A stretch of 64,000 nt of DNA. It comes from Amblyornis subalaris (Eukaryota; Chordata; Aves; Passeriformes; Ptilonorhynchidae). Shown piece by piece: positions 1 to 7,310 of the stretch (position 1 is its first letter; every line of letters begins with the position of its first letter). The notes under the pieces were generated by a model. That model was not told the DNA's origin. It was given only the letters and a program-made list of their open reading frames with translations, and did not search any database. The position numbers and the translations under genes were made by a program. Where the stretch lies: contig JACAXG010000008.1 in NCBI GenBank assembly GCA_018881555.1, forward strand, positions 1,659,383 through 1,723,382, in the 5' to 3' direction.

Positions 1-49
1 CAACCTGGGCTTCCGCTGCGCCGCCTCCTCCGCCCCGGAGCCTCCCTGA
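1..49 (+). CDS. SUMF1: SUMF1 C-terminus (terminal exon fragment), formylglycine-generating enzyme
   Basis: The frame starting at base 2 reads NLGFRCAASSAPEPP and ends at TGA 47-49. NLGFRCAA matches the extreme C-terminus of vertebrate SUMF1 (human ends NLGFRCAADRLPTMD). The last seven residues differ, in a tail I would expect to vary. SUMF1 acts in the endoplasmic reticulum lumen, oxidising a cysteine of newly made sulfatases to C-alpha-formylglycine, which sulfatases need for activity. From memory of the human structure, this cysteine (codon 17-19) corresponds to Cys365, which forms a structural disulfide; the active-site cysteines are encoded upstream of the window. The match is short, but the neighbouring convergent SETMAR gene is the expected partner from human gene order, which strongly supports the call. 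The 5' end of the exon lies outside the window. Confidence 0.9.
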   Translation, partial: NLGFRCAASSAPEPP

Positions 50-340
50 CCGCCACGGGGCGTGTTCCTCTGGCACAGGAAGGGCTGCATCCCACCCCAG
101 GGAGGAGACGTGGGAGCAGTGTCCCTTGCTGATGGCACAGAATGGAAAAATCTGGCTTCAAGTTCCTGCTGAGGGGAAGAAAACTCAACGCTACTCAACA
201 TGGCTTGGAGAACCTTTGTGTTCGCGAAGAACATGGCTTGGACTTAAATCCTGACCAGAGTGTTTTGGATTNAACTGGAACAAAAGTGAGCAGAAACATG
301 CCAATCATGTTTTCAAAGATTACTTAATCCTGGAANCANT

Positions 341-412
341 TAGGTTGGAAAAGGCCTCCAGGGTCACTGAGTCCANCCCTTGACTGATCACCACCTTGTC
401 AACTACAACAGC
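341..412 (-). mobile_element. CR1 LINE 3'-end fragment
   Basis: The plus strand reads AGGTTGGAAAAGGCCTCCAG, followed by a GAGTCCA-type segment and TGACTGATCACCACCTTGTC. This is the reverse complement of the 3' end of an avian CR1 subfamily. The fragment is short and diverged and lies in the presumed SUMF1 3' UTR. Confidence 0.7.
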
Positions 413-501
413 TTCTTTAGAAAAGGTCTTTATTAATTAGTTTTATTTATGTGGCGTTTGAATTTCTATACTCAAATGCAATAAGCAAAGACTTTATAAA
501 C

Positions 502-564
502 TTCTAGGCAGCTTTAAAAGAAATTCTAGGCGGTTAAGAAACTCTAGGCAGCTTTAAAAGAGAA
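502..564. repeat. Imperfect tandem repeat, about 20 bp, three units
   Basis: Three adjacent units start with TTCTAGGC or TCTAGGC. Units one (502-523) and three (543-564) share TCTAGGCAGCTTTAAAAG. The middle unit (524-542) is a shortened variant reading TTCTAGGCGGTTAAGAAAC. It lies inside the probable SUMF1 3' UTR. Confidence 0.85.
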
Positions 565-775
565 TGGAAGGAGTCAGGAGTGAGGGCTGGGAGGTGACAG
601 CTCTCCATGTGGGCAGCTCACACAGCCCTTCTGCTACATTCCACTTGCAGTGAACATCATGTCCAGAAATGGGCTTTTTCTGGGGAGATATTTGCTGCTC
701 TTTAGGAAGTGCCTTCTGCAACTGAGGGGTGATAATCCTCAGGGTGATGATGATTAGAAATCTTGTACATACTTG

Positions 776-781
776 AATAAA
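776..781 (+). promoter_or_regulatory. Candidate SUMF1 polyadenylation signal (AATAAA), proximal
   Basis: This is a canonical AATAAA, the first on the plus strand after the SUMF1 stop, followed within about 25 bases by T-rich sequence. It is the best proximal candidate for SUMF1 mRNA 3'-end formation. Confidence 0.5.
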
Positions 782-935
782 ATAGCAAGCATTTGTTTAT
801 GCCAAAGACTTTTATTGATGGAAAACCAGCAAGTTTCCTTTGAATTTCTTGGACGCAGTGTAGGCTTATTTTAGAGACGTGGAAATTGCGAAACTGGCCT
901 CATTAGAAACTGAAGCTAATGAATGATTCCACTTG

Positions 936-941
936 AATAAA
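936..941 (+). promoter_or_regulatory. Candidate SUMF1 polyadenylation signal (AATAAA), distal
   Basis: This is a second canonical AATAAA, 160 bases after the first. Both sit in the same local word, ACTTGAATAAAA. It could serve as an alternative distal site. Confidence 0.35.
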
Positions 942-1373
942 AGTCATGGAAGTGAAGACATGGCAGATGGAACTGTGAGCCCTAAGGCCTAATAGGGTAA
1001 ATTTCTAAACTGTTTTGTTGAAAGGAAAAAAACAACTACTGAAAAGGAGAGGAATTTTAGCAAGTAAGAAGGGAAATTGAAAAGAAGGGAGTAGTTGAAA
1101 GCAACCTTGTTTTGNGCTCTGAATGTAACAGTGGATTAACTAAAGCCTTGGCACTGATGCTGGTCCTTGCCAGCATTGTCTTTTCTGCAGTAAATTGGGT
1201 TTGGGTTTAAAGCAAATGTGTCACTTGCCAGCTCCTTCTCCCCTGGTTTCATGTTGAAAAGATGACACGGGAGAACACCTGGTGAGCCCTTCACCAAACA
1301 CCAGCCTCCAGCAGGGCTCCAGGTAAGTCCAGCAGCAGAAAAATCCATTCCAGAACACACCNTGACTTGGCAA

Positions 1374-1497
1374 AATATTGAGATATTGATAATCAACACT
1401 GCACTTTGAGAATAAAAAGGAGGAGGGAGGATGAGGGGAAGCTCAGAGTCTGTTGAGCCGTTTGATTGGATTCATTGTGNAAGAGCACACTGAGCTG
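1374..1497 (+). repeat. Diverged direct repeat, copy 1
   Basis: This segment begins AATATTGAGATATTGATAAT and ends with AGAGCACACTGAGCTG. It aligns over its whole length with 2774-2884, with small insertions and substitutions concentrated in the middle. The flanks do not obviously align. I do not recognise the family. Confidence 0.8.
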
Positions 1498-2629
1498 TGA
1501 GGGGCAGACTGAGGCTGTGAAGCTGAAAGGAGCCTGAAGACAAAAGTGAACAGAAATTCAGCAGATACAACAGAGGGTCTATTTTCTTTCTTGTTCCTTG
1601 TTAGGGAATTTTTTTAGTAGGATTTTGGTCCACTCCCCCAGGCAGCTGCAGTGCCAAGGCATGGAGAAGTGTAGTGCACATGCTGCATGGAAAAAGGCCA
1701 TTAACAGTGGTCAGGATGGTTTAGAACTCAATTATTATTTTGTTTTTGCAAGGCCTTCAGCTTGGCTGTTTTGAACAGTCCAACCCTGTGTTCTTGTTCT
1801 GTGCTGGGGAAGTTTGCTCTAACCAGATAACTGGGATCAGGTCACCTGCCAGGAGCTGCAGCACTGGCGTGGGCTGAGGGGGAGGATTGCAGGGACAGAG
1901 GGCTCAGCTGTGCTCCTGGTGTAAGGCTGTGATCAAGGACTAGATACTGCTAAAGGTGGTGGTTTGTTTTTTTTTTTTTAATCTACACTTCCTTAACTAC
2001 TCAAAATCATGCCAAGTGCATATTCATAACAGGAAGGTAACAAACTGTGCAGTCATCCTGAAAACGAGGAGTGCAGATGCTGTAAAACTGATCTTGAAAC
2101 TCTTCTCAGGAGGGAAAGAGGAAGTAGATTGGATCATCTGCACCCTGCCCTGTGGTCTGGAAGTGGCTGGCATGATGCCTTTTCAGGGAGAAAACCAGAT
2201 AAGACTCTACACAAGACAAGAGACTGTGCAGTCCAGGCTNTGCTCTGGAATCCAGTGCATTCTGAGGTACGGGACCTGGGGAGCTGCTCTCCTGTAGCAC
2301 AGGAACCCTAAGTCAGCCAAGGAGAAAGTTAGTGGCCACTCAGATGTAAACTACTACTGACAAGCAGCTGAAAGCCTTTGGAAGGTTTCAGCACTGACAG
2401 AAATGACACTTAATGATTAACCCCAAGAGCAATCGTGATAATCTTTATTTAACATAAAGGCACAGCCATGTGTAAATCCCAACAGCAGCAGGAAGGCACC
2501 TAAATGGGAGAGGCTAATGCTGCAGCTTGTCAAGGAAGCAAAGGTAAACACCAAGTAGGATCTTGTTTAGCAAACAGCAAAGTAAGAGCAGCAAAATGTC
2601 CTTTATTCCCTGGTCAGCAGCAGGTTAAT

Positions 2630-2715
2630 CACAGAGTGGTTTGGGTTGGAAGGGACTTTAAAGCTCGTCTTGTTCCAACCCCCCTCCCCAGGGCAGGGGA
2701 CCCTCAGTTTGCTCA
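2630..2715 (-). mobile_element. CR1 LINE 3'-end fragment
   Basis: The plus strand reads AATCACAGAGTGGTTTGGGT, then TTGGAAGGGACTTTAAAGCT and a CCAACCCCCCT run. This is the reverse complement of an avian CR1 3' end. Similarity fades after about 85 bases. Confidence 0.85.
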
Positions 2716-2773
2716 GAGCTGCATCCTTGAATTAATCTGATGATATTTCAATAGGAAAGTAAATCTCTCAATG

Positions 2774-2884
2774 AATATTGAAATACTGATAATCATTACT
2801 GCACTTGGAGAGAAGACAGATTAGCGAGAGCTCCCAGTTTGTAGTGGTTTGACTGGATTCCTTGTGAAAGAGCACACTGAGCTG
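2774..2884 (+). repeat. Diverged direct repeat, copy 2
   Basis: This segment begins AATATTGAAATACTGATAAT and ends with AGAGCACACTGAGCTG, matching copy 1 at 1374-1497 in the same orientation 1.4 kb away. It is about 13 bases shorter because of central deletions. Confidence 0.8.
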
Positions 2885-4236
2885 CCAGTGACAGCTCAGT
2901 CCTTCAGTGGCACCAATCTNTCAGGTCCAAATCAAAGTTGTCTTTAATTTAAAAATGAAGTTACTGGTAGCCTGCAGAAACTGATCCCCATGAGATGTAC
3001 TCCCTTGTGTGTGTTATGTCAAAGGCTATGAAAACAGGTAAAGATCAAACTGTCCAGAGCAAATAACTGAGGGTTTGTGCTGCTGATGGCACAGTGTGAC
3101 ACGAGTAGAGAGCTGCACTGCAGTTTATCCATCTTAAATATCAAAACCAGCCTGTGTGAAGCTTCCTTAATTTGCTCTTTCCAGCAAGGAAGTGAAGGAA
3201 CATGCAATTGCAGATTGTGCCCATCTGGCAATGCATCCCTGGGGGAAGGAGGTGCTCAGAAAAGCCCTGCACAGCTGTTAGAGCTGGACAAGGACAGTGA
3301 CAAGAAGATGCAAGGACCTTCTCCCTGTGCTGGGAAAGGCCAAGCGTTGCTTAATGCTGCCTGGCCCTGGAGAAGTGAAAACATGGATCAGTTAGCAGCT
3401 GAAAGAACACTCGTGTACCTGTCAGCTGTTCAACATGAAAACACAAATCTGTTGCTGTTCAGACGTGCTTTTGTATTTCTGCTTTCAGTCGATTGCCAGC
3501 ATCATCCTGCAGGGTGTGAATTTGCTTCCTGAGCATGTACTAATGGTGTNGGGAAGTAACAGATGTGCTGCTCGCTGTTATTGCAGAGATCTGATCAGAG
3601 GAGCCTCGAGGCTGATGTGATTAAAAAAGCTGGGATGTTGTGCTCCTCAGAGACTGCAGTCCTGCACCACTTCCACAAAGCTAAATGGGAGTGAAANAGC
3701 CAGTCAGTCACTATCTGCTCTGGGCATGCAGCTACGTGGCACTGCAGGTGGGAAAGGGAGACACAAAGTATTAAAGCTACTCTTTCTTTTTACATCAATA
3801 ATAATCAGTTATTATGCTTTGTGGAACAAAACAACTTAGAGCAAATAATTTAGACACAATAGTCTAATGGATTTTAAGCAACCTAATGCCTTTCTTGCAA
3901 ATGCTAGGATTCCTTGGTGTCATTTTCTTGTGCAATTGTCCTTGACTTTTCTCTCTGTTATCATGTCCTGTCTATGTACAAGTGCTAAAGGTACAAATAC
4001 TTTCTGAAGGNAACAAACAGAGAGCTACTTTAAAATACAGCAAGCTGTCAGAGGAAAACAAGACAAAAACACCAGGCCTGGCTTAGTCACTCATTTTGGA
4101 ANATCTTGAAGCTCCAATAATCCCTTGTATTATCCACCTTGGAAAGTCCTTGAAAAGGTTATTGCATGAATTNCCAACATCTTGTCTTTTTGCTACTACT
4201 CAAACCCACATGTGCTTCCTTGTTGGAACACAGTGT

Positions 4237-4242
4237 TTTATT
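4237..4242 (-). promoter_or_regulatory. SETMAR: SETMAR polyadenylation signal (AATAAA)
   Basis: TTTATT on the plus strand is AATAAA on the coding strand, 60 bases past the SETMAR stop codon. T/G-rich sequence follows it on the minus strand. This implies a very short 3' UTR of roughly 80-90 bases. Confidence 0.7.
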
Positions 4243-4302
4243 TAACAGCAATTTAACCACTAGAGAAAGTAATATTTTTTAGGTATGCTTACGGCTGAAA
4301 GG

Positions 4303-5091
4303 CTATGGAGAACTCGCTGGTGTGGAAAAGAGGGAGCTGTCCCAAGGCAAGAAGGAAGCACACGTGCGGGAGCCACAGTAGCAAGGTTTCCTCAGCCTGT
4401 TCTCTTCCTCCAGAGGTTGCTGTTCTCTGCTCGTTCCTGGTAAATTATGGAACCTTCCAGAGTAATCGTAGGAAAGTTCCTCTCCAGCACGAATGTCAGT
4501 GGCTGCAAAAAGCGCGAGTTTGGGCACCATGGAGTCAACTCGCACGGGCACCATGAACAGGTTGGGTTCACAGGAGTGGTTCAGGAACCTGCCCACGTTC
4601 CCCACGCGCGTGGGATCCACAAAGGTCTCCAGGACCCGCCCGTCGTGCAGGTGCTCCCGCAGTGCTAGGATGTAGTTTGAGTCCTGCGCCGTCTGGGCCT
4701 GGGCCCTCCTGCGTGCCTCAGCAAAGCCCAGGACCTCCCCGGCATACTCACACACAAAGCCGCCCCTGGGGACGGGCTCCAGCGCGCGGACGCCCCAGCC
4801 CTTCCTCTCCGTGCGGAACACCTGGAGCCGGAGCTGCAGCCCCCGCTGCACCAGCCTGTTCTGGCACGAGTCCCCACACTGGCACAGGCTGTTGCACTCG
4901 AACACGGGCCTGGAGAACTGCTCCTGCTCCTGCTCTGCCAGCCGGAGGCACGGGCCGCTGTAGTTCTCCCCACGGCACAGGCACGGGCACTCGGGAGCCA
5001 CACAGGAGCTGCTCCGGCAGGAACATCCCGGGAAGGTGACTTCAGTGGGGTCGATCTCCCCGTCTGCTCCAGCCACGCTGTCTGGGCTGTA
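4303..5091 (-). CDS. SETMAR: SETMAR exon 2: pre-SET, SET and post-SET domains of histone-lysine methyltransferase
   Basis: This exon encodes residues 27-288 and ends at TAG (4305-4303). The family transfers methyl groups from S-adenosylmethionine to lysine, reported mainly for H3K36 in the human protein, and acts in the nucleus. The pre-SET cysteine cluster spans residues 49-102. All ten cysteines I align with human are present, plus one extra (Cys65). The SET domain spans about 115-240, with the GWG cofactor-binding motif at 124-126, EYAGEVLGF at 141-149, the NHSCEPN motif at 197-203 and YDY at 234-236. The post-SET motif CYCGSRTC is at 263-270; its three cysteines with Cys200 would bind zinc. 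FLPWDSSLF follows and the protein ends within 10 residues, so there is no mariner transposase moiety. The exon starts after a clean acceptor (CTCCTGCTCTCTTTGCAG, ending at 5092). An apparent TTG start at 5097 is intronic. Linker residues 77-87 are Glu/Gln-rich. No ambiguous base falls in the coding sequence. Confidence 0.96.
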   Translation of the reverse strand, partial: YSPDSVAGADGEIDPTEVTFPGCSCRSSSCVAPECPCLCRGENYSGPCLRLAEQEQEQFSRPVFECNSLCQCGDSCQNRLVQRGLQLRLQVFRTERKGWGVRALEPVPRGGFVCEYAGEVLGFAEARRRAQAQTAQDSNYILALREHLHDGRVLETFVDPTRVGNVGRFLNHSCEPNLFMVPVRVDSMVPKLALFAATDIRAGEELSYDYSGRFHNLPGTSREQQPLEEENRLRKPCYCGSRTCASFLPWDSSLFSTPASSP

Positions 5092-6351
5092 CTGCAAAGA
5101 GAGCAGGAGTCACAGCCTTGGCATCAGCAGTGCTCAAAAANGGAATTTGTAAGAAGTTTGTGTCTGGCAATGACTGATCTCAGAACTCATGAACTCACAT
5201 CTCATGAATGCTTCCTTTTTCTGTAAACTCNCAACTCAAACTTGTCTGAAATGTTTTAAAGGAGGCAGAGCCCATATTCCATATAGACCAAAAAAGAACT
5301 GATGGTCTGTTNGTGCCTGAATTTCTCAAAATAGCCCCACAGCTAGAAAAAATGCTTAGCAGAAAACATATCAGCTAATTAGATCTAGTCTACTGTGTAC
5401 GATTTTAATTTACAGAGGTACTAAAGATATTTATTTATGGATATATTTATAGATTACTTATTTACAGAATTCTCGAAGTATTGGTAATCTCCCCACACTT
5501 CCAAATGCTCAATAAACTACTTTTAAGGTTAGTCTATATCTATTCTAAGCCCCAGAATTTTAAATACCCATTTGTTAGAACTGAAGATGCCTTCAATTTC
5601 TCTCTTCACATAGTTGCTCTTCCTCTTAATGCTGCTAGAAAATCAGTTCTCAAAATTACACTAATGCCCCCAGCAGGTGAATGGTTATAGAANCACGGAC
5701 GGTTGCAAAACAACACGTGATACAAACTGCTACATTTGAACCCCAAGATATAAGACAGCCACGGCTATATTTTTGCTCCTTTCTCAGCATTCAGGGTTCA
5801 AAGCTTTATTTAGAAGCCTGGAGGATGTGCTATCACTAAATATTGCATTTCACAGCAGCTTATACCTGACAAGTTTGGGNTGTAGTGAAAGATGACAGTG
5901 CATTTGCAAGTTTCTTTTTTAAATAAACATCAGCTTCTCAATCACTTGGCTTTACTCAAAACCAAGTTTCATAGTCCCCGTTCCTCACTGACCACAAGCT
6001 TTCCCATTTCNCTAAAATGCGAGCACAATTCTGGGAGATTTGGGTCTTTAAGGATCACACCTTCATCTTTCCCCCCAGGCTTATTAAAAGCTTCTTCAGT
6101 CTCGTTTGTAAAGACTCTCTAATACCACTGCAGCAACCCCCGAGGCATCCTGGAGCGACAGGACAAGGGGGAACGGATTCAAACTAAAAGCGAGTAGGTT
6201 TAGACTGGATANTGGGAATNAATCCTTCCCTGTGGTGGCGGTGAGGCCCTGGCCCTGGCACGGGCTGCCCCCGGCAGTGTTGGCCAGGCCTTGGAGCAGC
6301 CTGGTCTCNTGGAAGGCATCCCCGCTCTGCTCTCCCAGCCCGCCCCGGTAC
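5092..6351 (-). other. SETMAR: SETMAR intron 1
   Basis: The intron is 1,260 bases, phase 0. On the coding strand it starts GTACCG after the CAG codon of Gln26 and ends TCTTTGCAG. It joins PPPFQ to YSPD, the same junction context as human (APFQ/YTPD). It holds a CR1 fragment at about 6183-6325 close to the donor and an AT-rich stretch around 5390-5480. No other coding sequence is supported. Confidence 0.93.
6183..6325 (+). mobile_element. CR1 LINE fragment in SETMAR intron 1
   Basis: The plus strand reads AGTAGGTTTAGACTGGATA, then AATCCTTCCCTGTGGTGG, GGCCCTGGCACGGGCTGCCC, and TTGGAGCAGCCTGGTCTC. This is the forward sequence of the avian CR1 3' region, missing its last bases and with an internal deletion. 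It lies antisense to SETMAR and ends about 25 bases from the splice donor. Confidence 0.85.
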
Positions 6352-6429
6352 CTGGAAGGGCGGCGGGGCCTCCCCGGGCGGCCACAGCGCCACGGCCACG
6401 GGCTCGCTGCCGCCGCTCAGCTCCGCCAT
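6352..6429 (-). CDS. SETMAR: SETMAR exon 1: N-terminal 26 residues
   Basis: The ATG at 6429-6427 opens a 26-codon exon starting MAELSGGSEP and ending WPPGEAPPPFQ, where the donor GTACCG follows. Human SETMAR starts MAEF and carries GAWPPGAAPAPFQ at the same exon end, which fixes both the start and the junction. The start context is GGGCATGG, with G at -3 and +4. The frame stays open upstream, with in-frame ATGs at 6465-6463 and 6591-6589. I prefer 6429 because homology begins there, the context is better than at 6465, and the upstream codons are low-complexity GC-rich promoter sequence. With exon 2 the protein is 288 residues. Confidence 0.93.
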
Positions 6430-6463
6430 GCCCGCCCCGCCCCCGCGCCGCGGCCCTGCGCCC

Positions 6464-6468
6464 ATTGG
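6464..6468 (-). promoter_or_regulatory. CCAAT box (NF-Y type), proximal
   Basis: ATTGG on the plus strand, in CCCATTGGCTG, is CCAAT in the direction of SETMAR transcription, about 35 bases upstream of the chosen ATG. It overlaps an in-frame upstream ATG. Confidence 0.5.
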
Positions 6469-6494
6469 CTGCGCGGGGCCGGCGCCGCTCGCTG

Positions 6495-6506
6495 ATTGGG
6501 CGGGGC
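6495..6506 (-). promoter_or_regulatory. CCAAT box adjoining a GC box (Sp1 type)
   Basis: The plus strand reads ATTGGGCGGGGC. On the coding strand this is a GC box directly followed by CCAAT, about 70 bases upstream of the ATG. The pairing of NF-Y and Sp1 sites is common in CpG-island promoters. Confidence 0.55.
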
Positions 6507-6536
6507 CGGTGACTGACAGCGCCGCGAGCGGGCGGG

Positions 6537-6545
6537 CGCCATGTT
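6537..6545 (-). promoter_or_regulatory. YY1-like motif near the probable SETMAR start site
   Basis: CGCCATGTT on the plus strand is AACATGGCG on the coding strand, matching the AANATGGCG core of YY1 sites often found at or just after transcription starts. It lies about 110 bases upstream of the ATG. The ATG inside the motif is not in the SETMAR frame. Confidence 0.45.
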
Positions 6546-6608
6546 GTGACTCCCCGCCCTCAAGGGGCGGGCGCTGTGAGGGGACCCCCACCCTCCCCGC
6601 TCGGTCCC

Positions 6609-6678
6609 GGCCCCGCCCGCCCAGCCCGCCCGGCCCCGCTCCGCCCCGGCCCCGCTCCGGCCCCGCTCCGCCCGGGGC
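6609..6678. repeat. GC-rich tandem array in the CpG island
   Basis: The word GGCCCCGCTCCG and close variants recur at least three times between 6632 and 6672, with similar CCGCCC-type sequence on either side. It is a short degenerate GC-rich array that can supply several Sp1-type sites. Confidence 0.65.
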
Positions 6679-7079
6679 ATNCGGGTGCCCTTGGCCGGCA
6701 TGGGGTCACTCCCTGCCCGGGGCTGCCAGTCCCGAACCCCGTGCGGCTCCGGGGGTTGTGTGCGAAGTGCTCGCACCGATTGTCAGTGTCAAGCACANAC
6801 CGCTGGGTTGTTTTAATTCCTCACGTGGCTCTCAATCCTTCTTATTTTGAAGGTATTCGGCGTTGCTTTTTTCGGTTTTTTTTTAACAAGTTGATGTGCT
6901 TGATGACACGGATGGGAACTCTCAGCCNCCTGCCCGCTGTGGCTCTGCAGGGGAGGCAGTTCTCCTGCCCTGGGGATGGGAAAAGCCACAGCTTGGGCTT
7001 GTGGCAGGACATAATTCAGACCAATCNGTTTTCTGGATGATGGGAGACACAAAACCACGGAACCAAGTTGTGGCTTGAA

Positions 7080-7310
7080 ACCACTGAATGGTTTGGGTTG
7101 GGAGCGACCCAGAAGCCCATNCACTCCCACCCCTGCCATGGGCAGGGACACCTCCCACTATCCCAGGCTGCTCCAAGCCCCNTCCAACCNNGCCTTGGAC
7201 ACTTCCAGGGATGGGGCAGCCACAGCTTCTCGAGGCAACCTGTGCCAGGGCTCACTACCCTCACAGCCAAGAGTTTATTCCCAATCTCTCATCTAACCCT
7301 TGCTCTGGAG
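7080..7310 (-). mobile_element. CR1 LINE 3'-end fragment, about 230 bp
   Basis: The plus strand reads CTGAATGGTTTGGGTTGGGA, then CCTGCCATGGGCAGGGACAC, ACTTCCAGGGATGGGGCAGC, and a CTCACTACCCTCACAG segment. This is the reverse complement of the avian CR1 3' region. Several single ambiguous bases fall inside it. Confidence 0.92.

Larger units (their letters stand above)
50..941 (+). other. SUMF1: Probable SUMF1 3' UTR
   Basis: After the TGA there is no further homologous coding sequence. The first AATAAA on this strand is at 776-781 and a second is at 936-941, so a 3' UTR of roughly 0.75-0.9 kb is likely. It contains a CR1 fragment near 341-412 and a small imperfect tandem repeat at 502-564. 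A 61-codon open frame at 142-327 resembles nothing known to me and is treated as chance. Transcript data would be needed to place the cleavage site. Confidence 0.6.
942..4236. other. Intergenic interval between the 3' ends of SUMF1 and SETMAR
   Basis: About 3.3 kb separates the two convergent genes. It contains a diverged duplicated segment (1374-1497 and 2774-2884) and a CR1 fragment (2630-2715). The longest open frame, 151 codons on the plus strand at 3077-3532, has no domain I recognise and no flanking gene signals, so I do not call it a gene. Confidence 0.7.
6225..6760. promoter_or_regulatory. CpG island and SETMAR promoter
   Basis: This is a strongly GC- and CpG-rich block spanning exon 1 and about 330 bases upstream, unlike the AT-rich flanks. 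It has no obvious TATA box and many GC boxes, fitting a broad housekeeping promoter for SETMAR on the minus strand. A tandem GC-rich array at 6609-6678 lies at its outer edge. It might also start a plus-strand transcript, but no gene is seen in that direction. Confidence 0.8.

Noticed and set aside
3077..3532. 151-codon plus-strand frame between SUMF1 and SETMAR
   Set aside because: It has no recognisable family, no flanking gene signals and ordinary intergenic composition. A stop-free run of this length is unremarkable in 64 kb read in six frames.
3000..4302. A mariner transposase exon downstream of SETMAR, as in human
   Set aside because: No transposase-like frame or terminal inverted repeat is visible. 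The mariner fusion is known from anthropoid primates only.
4305..5039. Long open frames antisense to, or in other frames of, SETMAR exon 2
   Set aside because: They are shadows of the GC-rich coding exon; the homologous SET protein is in the minus frame ending at 4303.
5095..5097. TTG as a possible start codon for SETMAR
   Set aside because: It lies within the splice acceptor TCTTTGCAG. Exon 1 at 6352-6429 supplies the true N-terminus by homology.
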